From contig OZ251223.1 of assembly GCA_965240325.2 (NCBI GenBank), positions 124,001 through 188,000 on the forward strand: 64,000 bases of DNA. Direction: 5' to 3'. Shown here in pieces: positions 1 to 13,339 of the stretch. The translations under genes were made by a program, and so were the position numbers. Each line of letters opens with the position of its first letter. Within the stretch, counting starts at the first letter, position 1. The notes beneath the pieces were generated by a model. That model saw nothing but the letters and a program-made list of their open reading frames with translations. It was not told where the DNA came from and searched no databases. This DNA is from Rebecca billardiae RCC1528 (lineage: Eukaryota > Haptophyta).

Positions 1-3126
<3,126 letters not shown>

Positions 3127-3436
3127 CTCGTGTCGTCGACGGGGTCCTTGGCGATCGCTCGGGTGGTGGTTGGCGCGAGTCTCTGACACGCAAGACGACG
3201 AAATCCTCGCCTACTCTCATATCTAAAAGTGGCCCGAAAATGCAACGGTCAGGAAATGGCACCCTTGGAAGCTCTTTTCCTCCCCGGATCTCCTCCAAGA
3301 TCCCGCTGGGAGGAACTCGCCTTCTGCGCGTGCTCGCATACAAAAGCGGGACCGGATGGCGAATTATCGCGGTTTAGCGGCCAGACTGAAAGTGATGCTA
3401 CCAGAAGCTTCGCCTCTTGCGCGTCTCGAGACGCGT
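3127..3436. promoter_or_regulatory. Intergenic region upstream of the chitinase
   Basis: This 310-base gap holds the 5' flank of the chitinase gene (transcribed leftward) and the 3' flank of the F-box/LRR gene. It is less GC-rich than its neighbours. An AT-rich TATA-like stretch (read leftward TTTTAGATATGAG, about 3213-3226) lies about 90-100 bases upstream of the chosen start. No gene is seen in it. Confidence 0.35.
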
Positions 3437-6154
3437 TCAGGGCGGCGCCAGCCGAGGGCACGCGTCCGCGAGCGCCGCCACGCTCTCGCGCGAGAGCTGC
3501 GCCGCGTCGCGCACGCGCAGCTGCTCGAGCGTGCGCGCCGCCGCGCTGAGCGCGAGCGCGCGCATGCTCGCGTCGGTGAGCGTGACGCAGTGGTTGAGCG
3601 TGAGCCGCGCGAGCGCCGGCGCGTGCGCCGCGAGCGAGGCGACAGACAGGTCGTCCACGCCGAGCCGGGTGAGGTCGACCTCGCGCAGCGCGGGCAGGCT
3701 CTCGGCGGCGCGCACGCGCACGCTCGCGCGCTGCGTGATCGGTACCCACGGCGAGCGCAGCTCGAGCGTGCGCAGCGCGCGCAGCCCCGGCCCGAGCGCG
3801 ACTTCGCGAAGGCCGACTGCCGGCAGCTGCACGCTCTCGAGCTGCGCGCACGCCTCGACGCGCAGCGCGCGCACCCACGGCCCGCCGCGGCTGCCGCTCG
3901 CGCCCGCGTGCACGTGCCTCCGCGGCACGTGCAGCCGCGTGAGCGCGGGCAGCTCGCGCAGCGCGAGCGCGCCCAGGCAGTGCGGCTCGTCGGGCGCGGC
4001 GCCGCGCGCGAGCTCGGCCAGCAGTGCGTCCAGCGCGCCATCGCCCAGGCACGGCAGCCCGACGAGGGCGAGCTCGCGCAGCGCCGGCGCGCCTGCGAGC
4101 TCGAGGCGCGCGAGCAGCGGCAGCGGGCCGATGCACACGCTGAGCGTCGCCGCGCCGCCGCCCGCGAGCCCGCGCGCGTGCGGCGCCGCAGCGGTCGCCA
4201 GCCGCAGCTCGCGCAGCGCCGGCAGCCCGCCCACGGCCAGAGGCACCACCGCCGCCTCGGCCGCCTGCCCGCCGAGGCCGTGCGCGCGGCCGCCGTCGTC
4301 CGGCGATGGCCACAGCCGCACGTCGAGGCGGTGCAGCGCGCGCAGGTGCGCGAGCGCCGCGGGCAGCGGCGCGAGCGCCTCGGCGCCCTCCGCCGCGCCG
4401 CGCCCCGCCCCCGAGTCCGCGTCGAGCGCCGCCTCGAGCTCTGCGCAGCGCGCGGCCGCGGCCAGGTGGGCCACGGCCACGCCCGCGCACAGGGAGCGCA
4501 GCCCGTGCATGCGCGCGAGGAGCTCGAGGGGCAGGCAGCCCTCGGGCGTGTGCACGAGGCGCAGCGCGAGCGGCGCAGCGCCGCCCGCCCCGCCCTCGTC
4601 GCCGCTGCCGCTGCCACTGCCGCTGCCGCTGCCGTCATCGTCGCGGAAGCAGCGCGCGTGCGCACGCGCGCGCGCGCCCCGACCGGCGCCCGCGGCCGCG
4701 GCCGCGTCGGCGTGCGCGCGCGCGGCGACGAGCTGCGCGTCGATCCGCGCGCGCGCCGCCTCGCCCGCGCCCTCGTCCCCGCCGGCCGCCCACGGGTGCA
4801 GCGCGCACACGCTCAGCTCCCTCAGGCCCACCAGCTCAGCGGCGAGCAGCTGCGCGCACCCGCCGGCAGAGCCCAGCAAGTGCTCCCGCGCGCGCTGCCG
4901 GCGGCGCGCCTGCGGCTGCAGCGGCATTGCGCGCGCACTGGCGGCCGTGGGGGCGGGCGCGGGCTCGGGCTCGGCCGCCGCGGGCGCGGCGCGAGCGCCG
5001 TGCTCGCCGAGCACCGCAGCGCCCTCCGCCAGCTCGAGCTGACGAAGCCTCAGCCTCGGCCGCGGCGGCCCTTGCGGCGGGGCGAGTGCGGTGGCGATGT
5101 CGAGCGCACTGGGCTGCCCAGAGGCAATGTGCGGCGCGCCGTGCGGCGCGCCGTGCGGCGCGGCGCGCCGTGCCGCGCACTCGAGGAGCAGCCGTGTGGC
5201 GAGCGAGAGCGAGGCGGCGGTGTCGTCGGCCTCCTCGCCCCCCTCCTCCTCCACGCGAGCCCGTGCGCGCGAGGCCGCGCGCACCTGCCCGCTCGCGCCG
5301 CGCCGGGCCCTGCCGCCGCCCGCGGGCGCCAGCGCGCCCAGCCGCAGCTCTGCGAGCTCCGAGCATGCGCGGAGCACCTCGCGCAGCGCGCGGCCGGTGA
5401 CGCACGTCATGCCCGCCAGACGGAGGGCGCGGAGCGGGCGCGCGGCGGCGGGCTCGAGCGCAGGCGCGTCGAGCAGCGCGAGCGGCATCCCCACGTGCCA
5501 CACCTCGAGCGCGCGCAGCCCGCGCGCGTGCCGCAGCGCGCGCCGCGCGCCGGCCGCGCGCACGCTCAGCTGCAGCACGCCACGCTCGCACGTCGCGAGC
5601 GCGCGGCGCCAGCGGCGGCAGACGAGGGCGAGGCGGGCGAGCTCGGAGGGCGAGAGCCACAGCTCGCCGAACACCTGCGTCAGCGCGTCGTCGCTCAGCG
5701 CGTCGATGTTCGCGGCCGGCTCGGGCGGCGCGGCGGGTGGACGCGCGGGCGGCCTTGCGCCAAACAGCGCCGCGAGCGCGCTCGAGGCGCGCTCGAGAAC
5801 GCCGCCCTTGTCGTCAAGGACCGCGCGCGCAGTGGCGTCATCCACATGCGGGTGCCGCGCGCGCAGGGCGGCGACGGCGTCGCCGCGAGCTGGGGGGCGT
5901 GCGGGCGCGAGGGCTCTGCCGTTCGCCGGCGGCCGTGGCGATGGCCCGCCGCCGCCGGCCGGCGGCGGACCGAAGAGGGCGGCGAGAGCGCGCGAGGCGC
6001 GCGCAACGTCGCCGCCCGTCTCGTCGAGCACGGACTGCGCCGTGGCCTCGTCCACGTGCGCGAACTGCGCGCGCAGGGCGCGCACGGCGTCGCGCGGCGC
6101 GCATCCGCCTGCGGAGGACATGTCCGTGACGCCGCCCCGGGCCGGTGGACACAT
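3437..6154 (-). CDS. Tandem CUE / F-box / leucine-rich-repeat protein
   Basis: An uninterrupted 905-residue frame. Near the N-terminus are two similar ~40-residue helical units (about 20-62 and 95-135), each with the pattern ALRA..HVD.ATA..VLD..GG....AS.ALAALF, which is CUE/UBA-like and predicts ubiquitin binding. An F-box follows (about 150-195: LSDDALTQVFGEL, then LALVCRRWRRAL), which would bind SKP1 in an SCF ligase. The rest is degenerate leucine-rich repeats (for example LRALHRLDVRLW and LTLNHCVTLTDASMRAL near the end), the usual substrate-recognition part. A second in-frame Met lies 11 codons downstream (MSSAGG), so the exact start is open. Domain calls are by eye. An E3 adaptor that also reads ubiquitin is the natural inference; the substrate is unknown. 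Confidence 0.8.
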   Translation of the reverse strand: MCPPARGGVTDMSSAGGCAPRDAVRALRAQFAHVDEATAQSVLDETGGDVARASRALAALFGPPPAGGGGPSPRPPANGRALAPARPPARGDAVAALRARHPHVDDATARAVLDDKGGVLERASSALAALFGARPPARPPAAPPEPAANIDALSDDALTQVFGELWLSPSELARLALVCRRWRRALATCERGVLQLSVRAAGARRALRHARGLRALEVWHVGMPLALLDAPALEPAAARPLRALRLAGMTCVTGRALREVLRACSELAELRLGALAPAGGGRARRGASGQVRAASRARARVEEEGGEEADDTAASLSLATRLLLECAARRAAPHGAPHGAPHIASGQPSALDIATALAPPQGPPRPRLRLRQLELAEGAAVLGEHGARAAPAAAEPEPAPAPTAASARAMPLQPQARRRQRAREHLLGSAGGCAQLLAAELVGLRELSVCALHPWAAGGDEGAGEAARARIDAQLVAARAHADAAAAAGAGRGARARAHARCFRDDDGSGSGSGSGSGDEGGAGGAAPLALRLVHTPEGCLPLELLARMHGLRSLCAGVAVAHLAAAARCAELEAALDADSGAGRGAAEGAEALAPLPAALAHLRALHRLDVRLWPSPDDGGRAHGLGGQAAEAAVVPLAVGGLPALRELRLATAAAPHARGLAGGGAATLSVCIGPLPLLARLELAGAPALRELALVGLPCLGDGALDALLAELARGAAPDEPHCLGALALRELPALTRLHVPRRHVHAGASGSRGGPWVRALRVEACAQLESVQLPAVGLREVALGPGLRALRTLELRSPWVPITQRASVRVRAAESLPALREVDLTRLGVDDLSVASLAAHAPALARLTLNHCVTLTDASMRALALSAAARTLEQLRVRDAAQLSRESVAALADACPRLAPP

Positions 6155-6362
6155 CTACATCGTCGACTCTCTTCCCACGGTGAGAACAATCAGAACATTC
6201 CGCCAATACAGTGATCGCGCATTACCCCCGTACACCGTTAGCCACTGGAGGCGGCAGGTGGCAGGACCACAACCACGGTGCCCGGCCTGGGCAGGTTTCC
6301 AGACGCAGCCACCGATTCTTGAGCATCGAGCCCTTCCGCCGCCCTCCCCACCTCGGCGAGCA

Positions 6363-6854
6363 ATGCTCGGCGCAGCCCCGTGGCCACGTTTGGAGAAGTC
6401 GTCGGGCGGCTCGCCCTACCTCACAGAAGCACCAGGCGACGCGAAGCTGCAGGGTGCGCGCGCGACACACCGGGCCGCCACGGAATGTTGATTGTTGGTG
6501 CACACGTGCGAGCGCGCTTTCAAACGAGCTGGACGTGACTGCTTGGCGCGCTTACAGTGCGCGCGTGTGTGCTGCTCGCCTGCTGCCGCGCCAGACACAT
6601 ACTACATCTGGGGTAATAGGGGATCGGGGCTCAGCATCGGCGTGCGGTACGACGTCGACTACGCTGAGGATCACGAGCTCGACGAGAGAACGTCCATGCC
6701 GCACTGGCTGGACGGCGACGTGTTCAGCGGCGGCAACGCGTTCATGCAGACGTTCGGCCAGCCCGTGCCGCTGGTCGAGGCGTTCGCCGAGAGCGACACG
6801 GGCGTAGAGCCGTGCAACTCGCCGCACATGGCGGGGGCGTCGCACTGCCACTGA
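6363..6854 (+). CDS. Small hypothetical protein, tentative two-exon model
   Basis: I propose exons 6363-6453 and 6595-6854, with a 141-nt intron (donor GTGCGC, acceptor GCCAG). The phases agree: 30 codons plus one base join to a second exon that needs exactly one base. The product is 116 residues. The second exon reads like real protein (YYIWGNRGSGLSIGVRYD, then HWLDGDVFSGGNAFM) and ends in TGA. I recognise no family. It could instead be the last exon of a larger or decayed gene, because the first exon is short and weak. It sits divergently from the F-box/LRR gene. Confidence 0.3.
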
Positions 6855-8084
6855 GGGCATGGCTCTTGGTGCGGGCCCATACAGTTCCGCCGCGCGCGCC
6901 GCACTGCATGACATGCGTGATGGCTCTTGCCGCCACGCGGCCACCCGGCCCCGTCCATTGAGACCTTTCGGTGCTGATCACGGCATGGGCGAGGGTCTCG
7001 TCCGAGGCCGCTGCATCATGACATGCTCGTTGGGATGATGAAGCCTGTCTTTTGTTCGCCGCGGTGGGGCCTTCGGACGAGATCCGCATCAGCTGCGGCT
7101 ACTGTCTGCGGCTGCGCCTACTGTATCTCGCCTGCCTGAGCTGTGTGCGTCTCTTATTCTTAGTAAACTGTAGCCCCCGACGCGGGCCTCACGGGAGCCA
7201 GGGCTGTGACTGTGTCCGATCAGTGAGTCACTTGGGGCGACGGGGCGACCCTCGGCAATATCAATCGGACCGCGCGTCGGCGTTTAGCCCCGGCGCCTGA
7301 ATGCTGATTGAACTGAGCCGCGCATGACGATGCCGACATCGTCCGGTCAGTGGACGAAGCAGCAGCAGTCTGCAGCTGTCGGACCTCGTAAGCAGCTCGT
7401 CTGCCGCAGAGCAGACTCAGCAGTAGCTTACTGCCCGCCTCAGCCTACCGGGCGCCGATGGCGATGAGCCCGATGACGGTCCGCTGGAAAGTATATACTA
7501 CTAACGACGACGATCGACAGACTGTTGGCCATCAAGCACTAGCAGGGGCCCGGAGGGGGGGTCTTCACGATCAGCCAGCACTCACTCTAGTGCCAACCGA
7601 CTCGTTGGGCCGCGCGCGACCTCATCTATCATCGCTATAACTCAAACAGTCATCTGAGAGATCTGCTATATATATAATCATATCGCGCTCCTCGGGCGCC
7701 GGCGCACGGCGCTCGGTCTGTCGCTGTCTATCTAATCCCGCCCCGGGCCCTCGGATCTGCGTCAGCGTGATCGCGTCAAATGACAAGTCGTCCGCACAGA
7801 CCACAAGCTCAGCACACAGCAGTCTGCCGCGCCACCTCTTCCGCGGTGCCATGCGTGTGTTCCGGCCCAGCAGGCGCGTGGTGGGCGGGCGGGTACACAC
7901 CCCACGGTTGCACGACCGCAGTCGCGCGCGCCTACGCCGGCAAAGCCAGTGACGATGGCAACGGCGGCAGCCGGCCGGGGCCCCGGGGCGGGGCCCCGAA
8001 ACATACGGGTGCCAGGCGGAGGGGACAACGCGGACAATAAAAACACCGGGGGGACGAAATCATCACAAGGGCGATGGCGGCGCG
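6855..8084. other. Intergenic region, no gene seen
   Basis: About 1.2 kb of mixed composition, less GC-rich than the flanking genes. It has many short CAG/CTG-rich runs around 7330-7450 and the dispersed 42-bp repeat at 7132-7173. Short open frames are present but none shows a domain or a consistent coding bias. Confidence 0.6.
7132..7173 (+). repeat. 42-bp dispersed repeat, copy A
   Basis: These 42 bases (starting CTGCCTGAGCTGTGTGCG) recur exactly at 41364-41405. The similarity extends a few bases upstream (TCTCGCC in both) across a 3-base insertion in the other copy. The two copies are 34 kb apart in otherwise unrelated non-coding DNA, so this is probably part of a dispersed element. Confidence 0.85.
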
Positions 8085-8794
8085 ATGACGCCATCCGACG
8101 GCCGCGTTGGCGGCGCGAGCCCGCGGACGCCACGGGCTGACGCGCGCGCGGGCACGCCGCCCAGGCTGCTCGCGCGCGATGACCTCGCGTCCGAGCCGCG
8201 CACGCCCGCCGCCGCGCGCGTGGGCGGCGCCGCGGCCGAGGCTGGCGCCTCGCTGCCGCCGCACCTTCGGTTCGCCCTCGGCGGCGGCCACGAGCGCCTG
8301 CTGGCGATGACGGCGTGGACGGAGGAGCAGCTGCGCGAGGCGTCGGGCGTGCACGCCGAGACGCAGCGCTCGGCCGACGCGCTGCGCGTCGCGCTCTACC
8401 GCCGCGAGTCGGAGGTGGCCGACGCGCGCGCGGCGCTGGCTGTGCTCCGCGCCGAGCTGCAGCACCGGGGAGAGGCGCGCGCGGAGGCGGAGCGGCAGCG
8501 CGGCGCGGCGCGCGACGCGGCGCGGGAGAACGAGGTGCTCAGGCGACGCCTCGAGCTCGCCGAGCTGCGCGCGGCCGCCGCCGCCGAGGCCGCGCGCGCG
8601 CCTCCGCCGCCGCCCACGCTCGGCGGCGCCGCAGCGCCCGTGCTTGAGAGCGGGCGCGGGCTCGTGGCGTTGGGTGCGGTGGCGGTGGGCGCACACGCGC
8701 AGACGCAGACGGGGCGTGGCGAGCGGCGCACCGTCTCGCTCACCGCGCGCCCGCGCACGCGCCACGTCGGCACGCAGCGCAGCGCGCTGCCCCT

Positions 8795-8833
<39 letters not shown>

Positions 8834-9413
8834 AGCCGCGGCGGCGCCCGCTGGCGGTGGCGCGCCAGCGCACGCCGCGGCCGCCGACGCCGCCTCGCTC
8901 GCGCGGCAGCTGGCGGACGCGCGCGCGGAGGCGCGCGCGTCGGCCGCGCAGCTGCGCGCGCTGAGCATTCAGCTGGCCAACGCGCGCGCCGACGCGCACA
9001 AGTCGCAGCTCGCCGAGGCCGTGCGGCACGCCGCGCCCGCCGCGGCCGAGGCGCGCGCGCTCCGCGCGGCGCTCGCGGATGAGCGAAGCCGTGCGGACGA
9101 GGCGGCGGCGCAGGCGGCGCGGCGGGGCGCGGCGGAGGCGGAGACGTGGCGCGTGGCGGCGCGGCGCGAGCGCGAGGACGCCGACGCCGCGCGCGACCTC
9201 GCGCGCGCCGCCGCCGCACAGGCCGACGCGACGGCGGCGCAGCTCGCGCGCGCGACCGCCGATGCCGAGCGCGCGGCGCGCGCGCTCGGCGCCGAGCGCG
9301 CCGCGCGCGCGCGCGACGCAGCGAGGGCGCAGGCGCGGGTGGAAGCGGCGGAGGCGGAGGCGCGCACAGCGAGCAGAGCGGCGCTCCCGCCGCGCGCCGC
9401 GCGCGCGGCATCG

Positions 9414-9510
<97 letters not shown>

Positions 9511-10547
9511 ACGCCGACGGCAGCGGTGGCGGCCGGCGCGGCGCGGCGCGCCCGCGCGGCGAGGCGCGCCCGCGCGGCGCGGCCGCGGAGGGCGGCGGGC
9601 AGGGCGGCGAGCGCGCGCCCACCGCCGCGGCGGATGTGGCGGGCGCGCACTCCGAGCGGCTCGTCGCCGCGGCGGGCGCCCAGCGCGACCTCTGCGAGCG
9701 GCTGCTCGCGTCCGAAGCCGCGCGCGCCGCGGCGGGCGCCGAGGCGGCGCGCGCGGACGCGGGCGCGCGCGCCGCCGCCGACGCGCTGGCGCGCGTGTCG
9801 GAGGCGCTTGGTGCGGCGGAGCGGCGCGCGGCGGAGGCGGAGGGCGCGGCGGAGGCGGCGCGCGCGCGCGCGCGCGCCGAGGCCGCCGCGTGCGCCGCCG
9901 CGCGCGCCGAGGCGGACGCGGCGCGCGCCGACGCCGCCACCGCCGCGCGCACGGCCCCACAGCGCGAGGCCGCGCTGGTGAGCTCTGTCCGTGCGCGCAC
10001 CGTGGCCGCGGCCGCGGCCGCGCGCGCGGCGATTGGCGCGGGCGCGGGCGAGGCGCAGTTCGAGACGGGCGGGGCGGCGGGCGTGCCCGCCGGCGCGCGC
10101 AGGGCGCACACGGCCCCGCCGGACCCGTCGGCGGCTCGCGCCTATTCCGACGCAGCGGCGGCGTCCGCCGCAGCGGCGCCGTCGCCGCCGCCGCCGCCGC
10201 CGCCCGCCGCCGCCAGCGGCGCCGCCACCGGCCGCGGCCGCGGCGGCGGGGGCGGCCAGCGACCTCGCGAGCGCTCGGGGGTCGGCCGGCTGTTCGGCGC
10301 GCTGCTTGGCACGATGGGTGGCGGCGGCGGCGGCGCGAGAGGCACGGGCAGCGGCGGCGGCGCGGGCGCAAGAGCCGGCGGCGGCGCGGCCGCGGCGGCC
10401 GCGCCGCCCGCGGCGGCGCGCGGCGCGGGCGGCGGCGCGGGCGGCAGGCGGCGTGGCGCGCGCGACGCCGCGTCGGCCGCGCAGCCGATGCCGCCGCCGC
10501 CGCCACCGTGGCCGGCCGACGCGGATGGCGGGGTCGTCTACGACTCC

Positions 10548-10582
<35 letters not shown>

Positions 10583-13016
10583 GGAGGAGGAGGAGGAGGA
10601 GCGATGGGGGCTAGCAGAGCCGGAGGCGGCGGCGGGCGTCGTGCCCGCAGCCGACGCGGCCAGCGGTGGCGGCGCGCCGTCGCTGCTACCGCTGCCGCCT
10701 GGGCTGAGCGCTGCGCTGGCCGAGCTGGGCGCGGCGGCGCGCGCGAACGCCGCCGCCGTCGCCGACGCGCGCGCCGCGCAGGCCGACGCCGAGGCGGCGG
10801 CCGACGCGGCGCGCGCCGAGGTGGCCGCGGCCGAGGCGCGCGCCGACGCCGCCTCGGCCTTGGCGGCCGAGAGCGGCGCCGCGCGGCCGCCCGCGCGCGC
10901 GCGCGGCGCGCAGGCGGCGGCCGAGACGGCTGCGCCGCCCGGCGGCGAGGAGGCGGCGGCGGCGGCGCAGGCGCTGCAGCAGCAGCAGCTCATGCTGCAG
11001 CGCCAGCGCGCGGCGGAGGCGGCGGCGGAGGCGGCTCGGTCGGAGGCGCAGCGCGCGCGCGCGGACGCGCGGCGCGCGGCGCGTGACGCGACGCGCGCGC
11101 GCACCGCCCTCGCCGCGGTCTCCGCCGAGCTCGGGCGCGCCGGCGGCGCGAAGGATGGCGGGCGCTCGCCCCGCGCGGCCGAGCGCCAGGGCGACGAGGC
11201 CTCCGACCCCGCCGCGCACGCGGACGCGCTCGTGCGCGCCGCGCACCGACTTGGCGAGCGCGCGGCCGCGGCCGAGGCGGCGCGCGCGGCCGCGGCCGCC
11301 GGCGCGGCGGCCGCGGCCGCGCGCGCCGACGCGGCGGAGTCGGCCGCCGCCGAGCTGCGCGGCGCGACGGCGGCGGCGGAGGCGGCGGCGGAGAGCGCGC
11401 GCGCCGTGGCGGCCGCGGCGTCGGCGGAGGCCGACGAGGCGCGCGCGCAGCTCGCGCGCACGGCGCGCGACGCCGCGGCGCGCGTCGCGGCCGCGCAGCG
11501 CGCCGCCGACGCCGCGGCCGCGCGCAGCGCCGCTCTGCAGCAGGAGCTGAGCGCGGCGGGGCGCGCGCACGGCGCCGCGCTCGGCGAGGCGCGCGCGGCG
11601 CAGCGCGCGGCGGTGCGCGCGGCGGAGGCGTCGCTCGCCGAGGCGGAGGCGGCCGAGGCGCGCGCGCGCGCCGCGAGCGCGCGCGCCGACGCCGCGGCCG
11701 CGCGGCCGGCGTCGCGCTCGCGCGCGACGCAGGCCGCGCTCGGCGCGACGGCGGCGGCGGCGGCGGCGGAGGCGGAGGCGGAGGCGGCGGCGGTGGCGAG
11801 CACGCGCACCGCGCGTGCCGAGGCGGCGCGCGCGCGCACCGCGCTCGCCGCCGTCGCCCTCGCCGCCGTCGCCTCTGAGCTCGAGCGCATGCCGACGCCT
11901 GCCCAACCCTACCCCGCCGCGCCCCCAGCCCTACCCCCGGCGGCGCGCGACGACGAAGGCGGCGGCGGCGGCGGCGGCGGCGGCGGCCACGGGCGCGCAG
12001 ACGACGCAGCCTCGGACGCGCAGGCCGGCGCCGACGGCGGCGCCCTGGCCGAGCCGGCGGACACGGACGCGCTGCTGCGCGCGGTGCAGCGACTGGGCGC
12101 GCGCGCGAGGGAGGCGGAGGCGGCGCGCGGCGCGGCGGCGCGCGAGGCGGCGGCCGCGGCCGCGGCGGCGCGCGCGGCGGAGGAGGAGGCCGCCGGCCTG
12201 GGCGCCGCGGCGGCGGAGGCGGACGCGGCCGCGGCGGGCGCGCGCGCCGAGGCGGCCGCGGCGGCGGCAAATCTCGCCGCCGAGATCGACGCCAGGGCCG
12301 ATCTCGAGGCCGATCTCGAGGCGGAGATTGCGGCGAGGGCCGATCTCGACGCCGAGCTCGCGTCGCTGCGCTCGGAGCTGAGCGCCGCGCGGCGCAGCGC
12401 CGCGCGGGCCTACGCGGCGGAGAGCGCGGCGGAGGCGGCGCGCGCGCGGTGCGCCGAGCTCGAGGCCGCGCTGCGCCGCGCGCGCGCGCCGCGCGAGGGC
12501 GCGCGCGCCGCGGCGGGCGTGGACGCGCGCGCGCACACCGACGCGGCCGAGTCGGCGGCGGAGGCGCGCGCGGCGGAGCGCGCGGCGCGGCAGGCAGTGG
12601 AGGGGGCGGCCGAGGCGCGCGCGCCGCCGCCGCGCACGCCGCCCGCCTCGCCGGCCGCAGCCGCTGCCGAGCTCGGCGCGGAGACGGGCGGGCTCGCGGG
12701 CGCGGCGGCGCGCGAGCGGGCGCCTTACGCCGGCCGCGGCTCCGCCGTGCCCGCAGAGGAGGCCGCCGGCGTGCCGTGGGAGCCCTCCTCCTCCCCCTCC
12801 TCCGCCGCCGCCGCGCTCTCGCTCGCGCGCTGGGCAGACCGACCAGGCGTGGTCGTCACGCCGCTCGCGCGCCGCGCCATCTCGGCGGTGGTCTCGCCAC
12901 GGACGGCGCGAGCGGAGCAGGGCGAGGTGTCGCCGTCGAGTAGCCTGCCGCCGAGCTCGCCGCGCAGTGGGCCCTCCTCGCGCCGAGCGTCGGCGGCGAG
13001 CATCGAGCGCGGGTAG
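8085..13016 (+). CDS. Alanine-rich coiled-coil protein, 1643 residues
   Basis: One open frame from ATG at 8085 to TAG at 13014-13016. The sequence is dominated by Ala, Arg, Glu and Asp in heptad-like stretches (for example ARADLEADLEAEIAARADLD near position 1400), broken by Gly-rich and Pro-rich spacers, so long segmented coiled coil is predicted. A run of 29 Asp lies near residue 445. The tail after about 1560 is Ser/Pro-rich and non-helical. I recognise no catalytic domain or named family. A scaffold or cytoskeletal (perhaps basal-body or flagellar) role is only a guess from the coiled coil and the dynein gene next door. Very long frames exist in other phases over the same DNA (one of 725 residues on the minus strand), so coding needs transcript support. 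I favour this frame because it is longest, has heptad character and is stop-free throughout. Confidence 0.6.
9414..9500 (+). repeat. (GAC)29 microsatellite coding poly-Asp
   Basis: Twenty-nine uninterrupted GAC codons give 29 consecutive Asp residues within the coiled-coil gene. Such a pure repeat is probably length-variable. Confidence 0.9.
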
Positions 13017-13339
13017 AGCGCCCTCCGGCCGCGATCCAGCAGCAGCGGCCCGGCTTGGCGCCGGGCCGTTCGCACTTTCACTTCCCCACCCCACCCGGAC
13101 CGGGCCTCTAGCCACCGGAAGCTGTTGCCTTCGCCGGACTTTTGAGCGGCCGGGCGTTGAGATAGTAGTCAGCGCGCGATCTCGGCCGCTAGTCATCACG
13201 CGGCTTCGCCACCGGAGCGGGCTTTGGCCCCCCGTCGCGGCAGATCACCCACACAACAAGGGCGCCAGCAAGAAACGGCCCGACAGGGGGCTGCTCGGCG
13301 CTTGGCCACCTCGACGAGCGCCCGGAGGGCGGTTCGCCG
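13017..13339. promoter_or_regulatory. Intergenic region upstream of the dynein gene
   Basis: A 323-base spacer between the coiled-coil gene and the dynein start, both transcribed rightward. A promoter for the dynein gene is expected here, but I see no clear TATA box. No gene is seen. Confidence 0.3.

Noticed and set aside
3356-6214. A 952-codon plus-strand frame over the F-box/LRR gene
   Set aside because: Arg/Ala-rich without domains, while the minus strand gives CUE-like, F-box and LRR patterns.
7932-10109. A 725-codon minus-strand frame over the coiled-coil gene
   Set aside because: Low-complexity Arg/Ala/Val with a poly-Val run that mirrors the GAC repeat. No heptads or start context. 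It cannot be fully excluded without transcripts.
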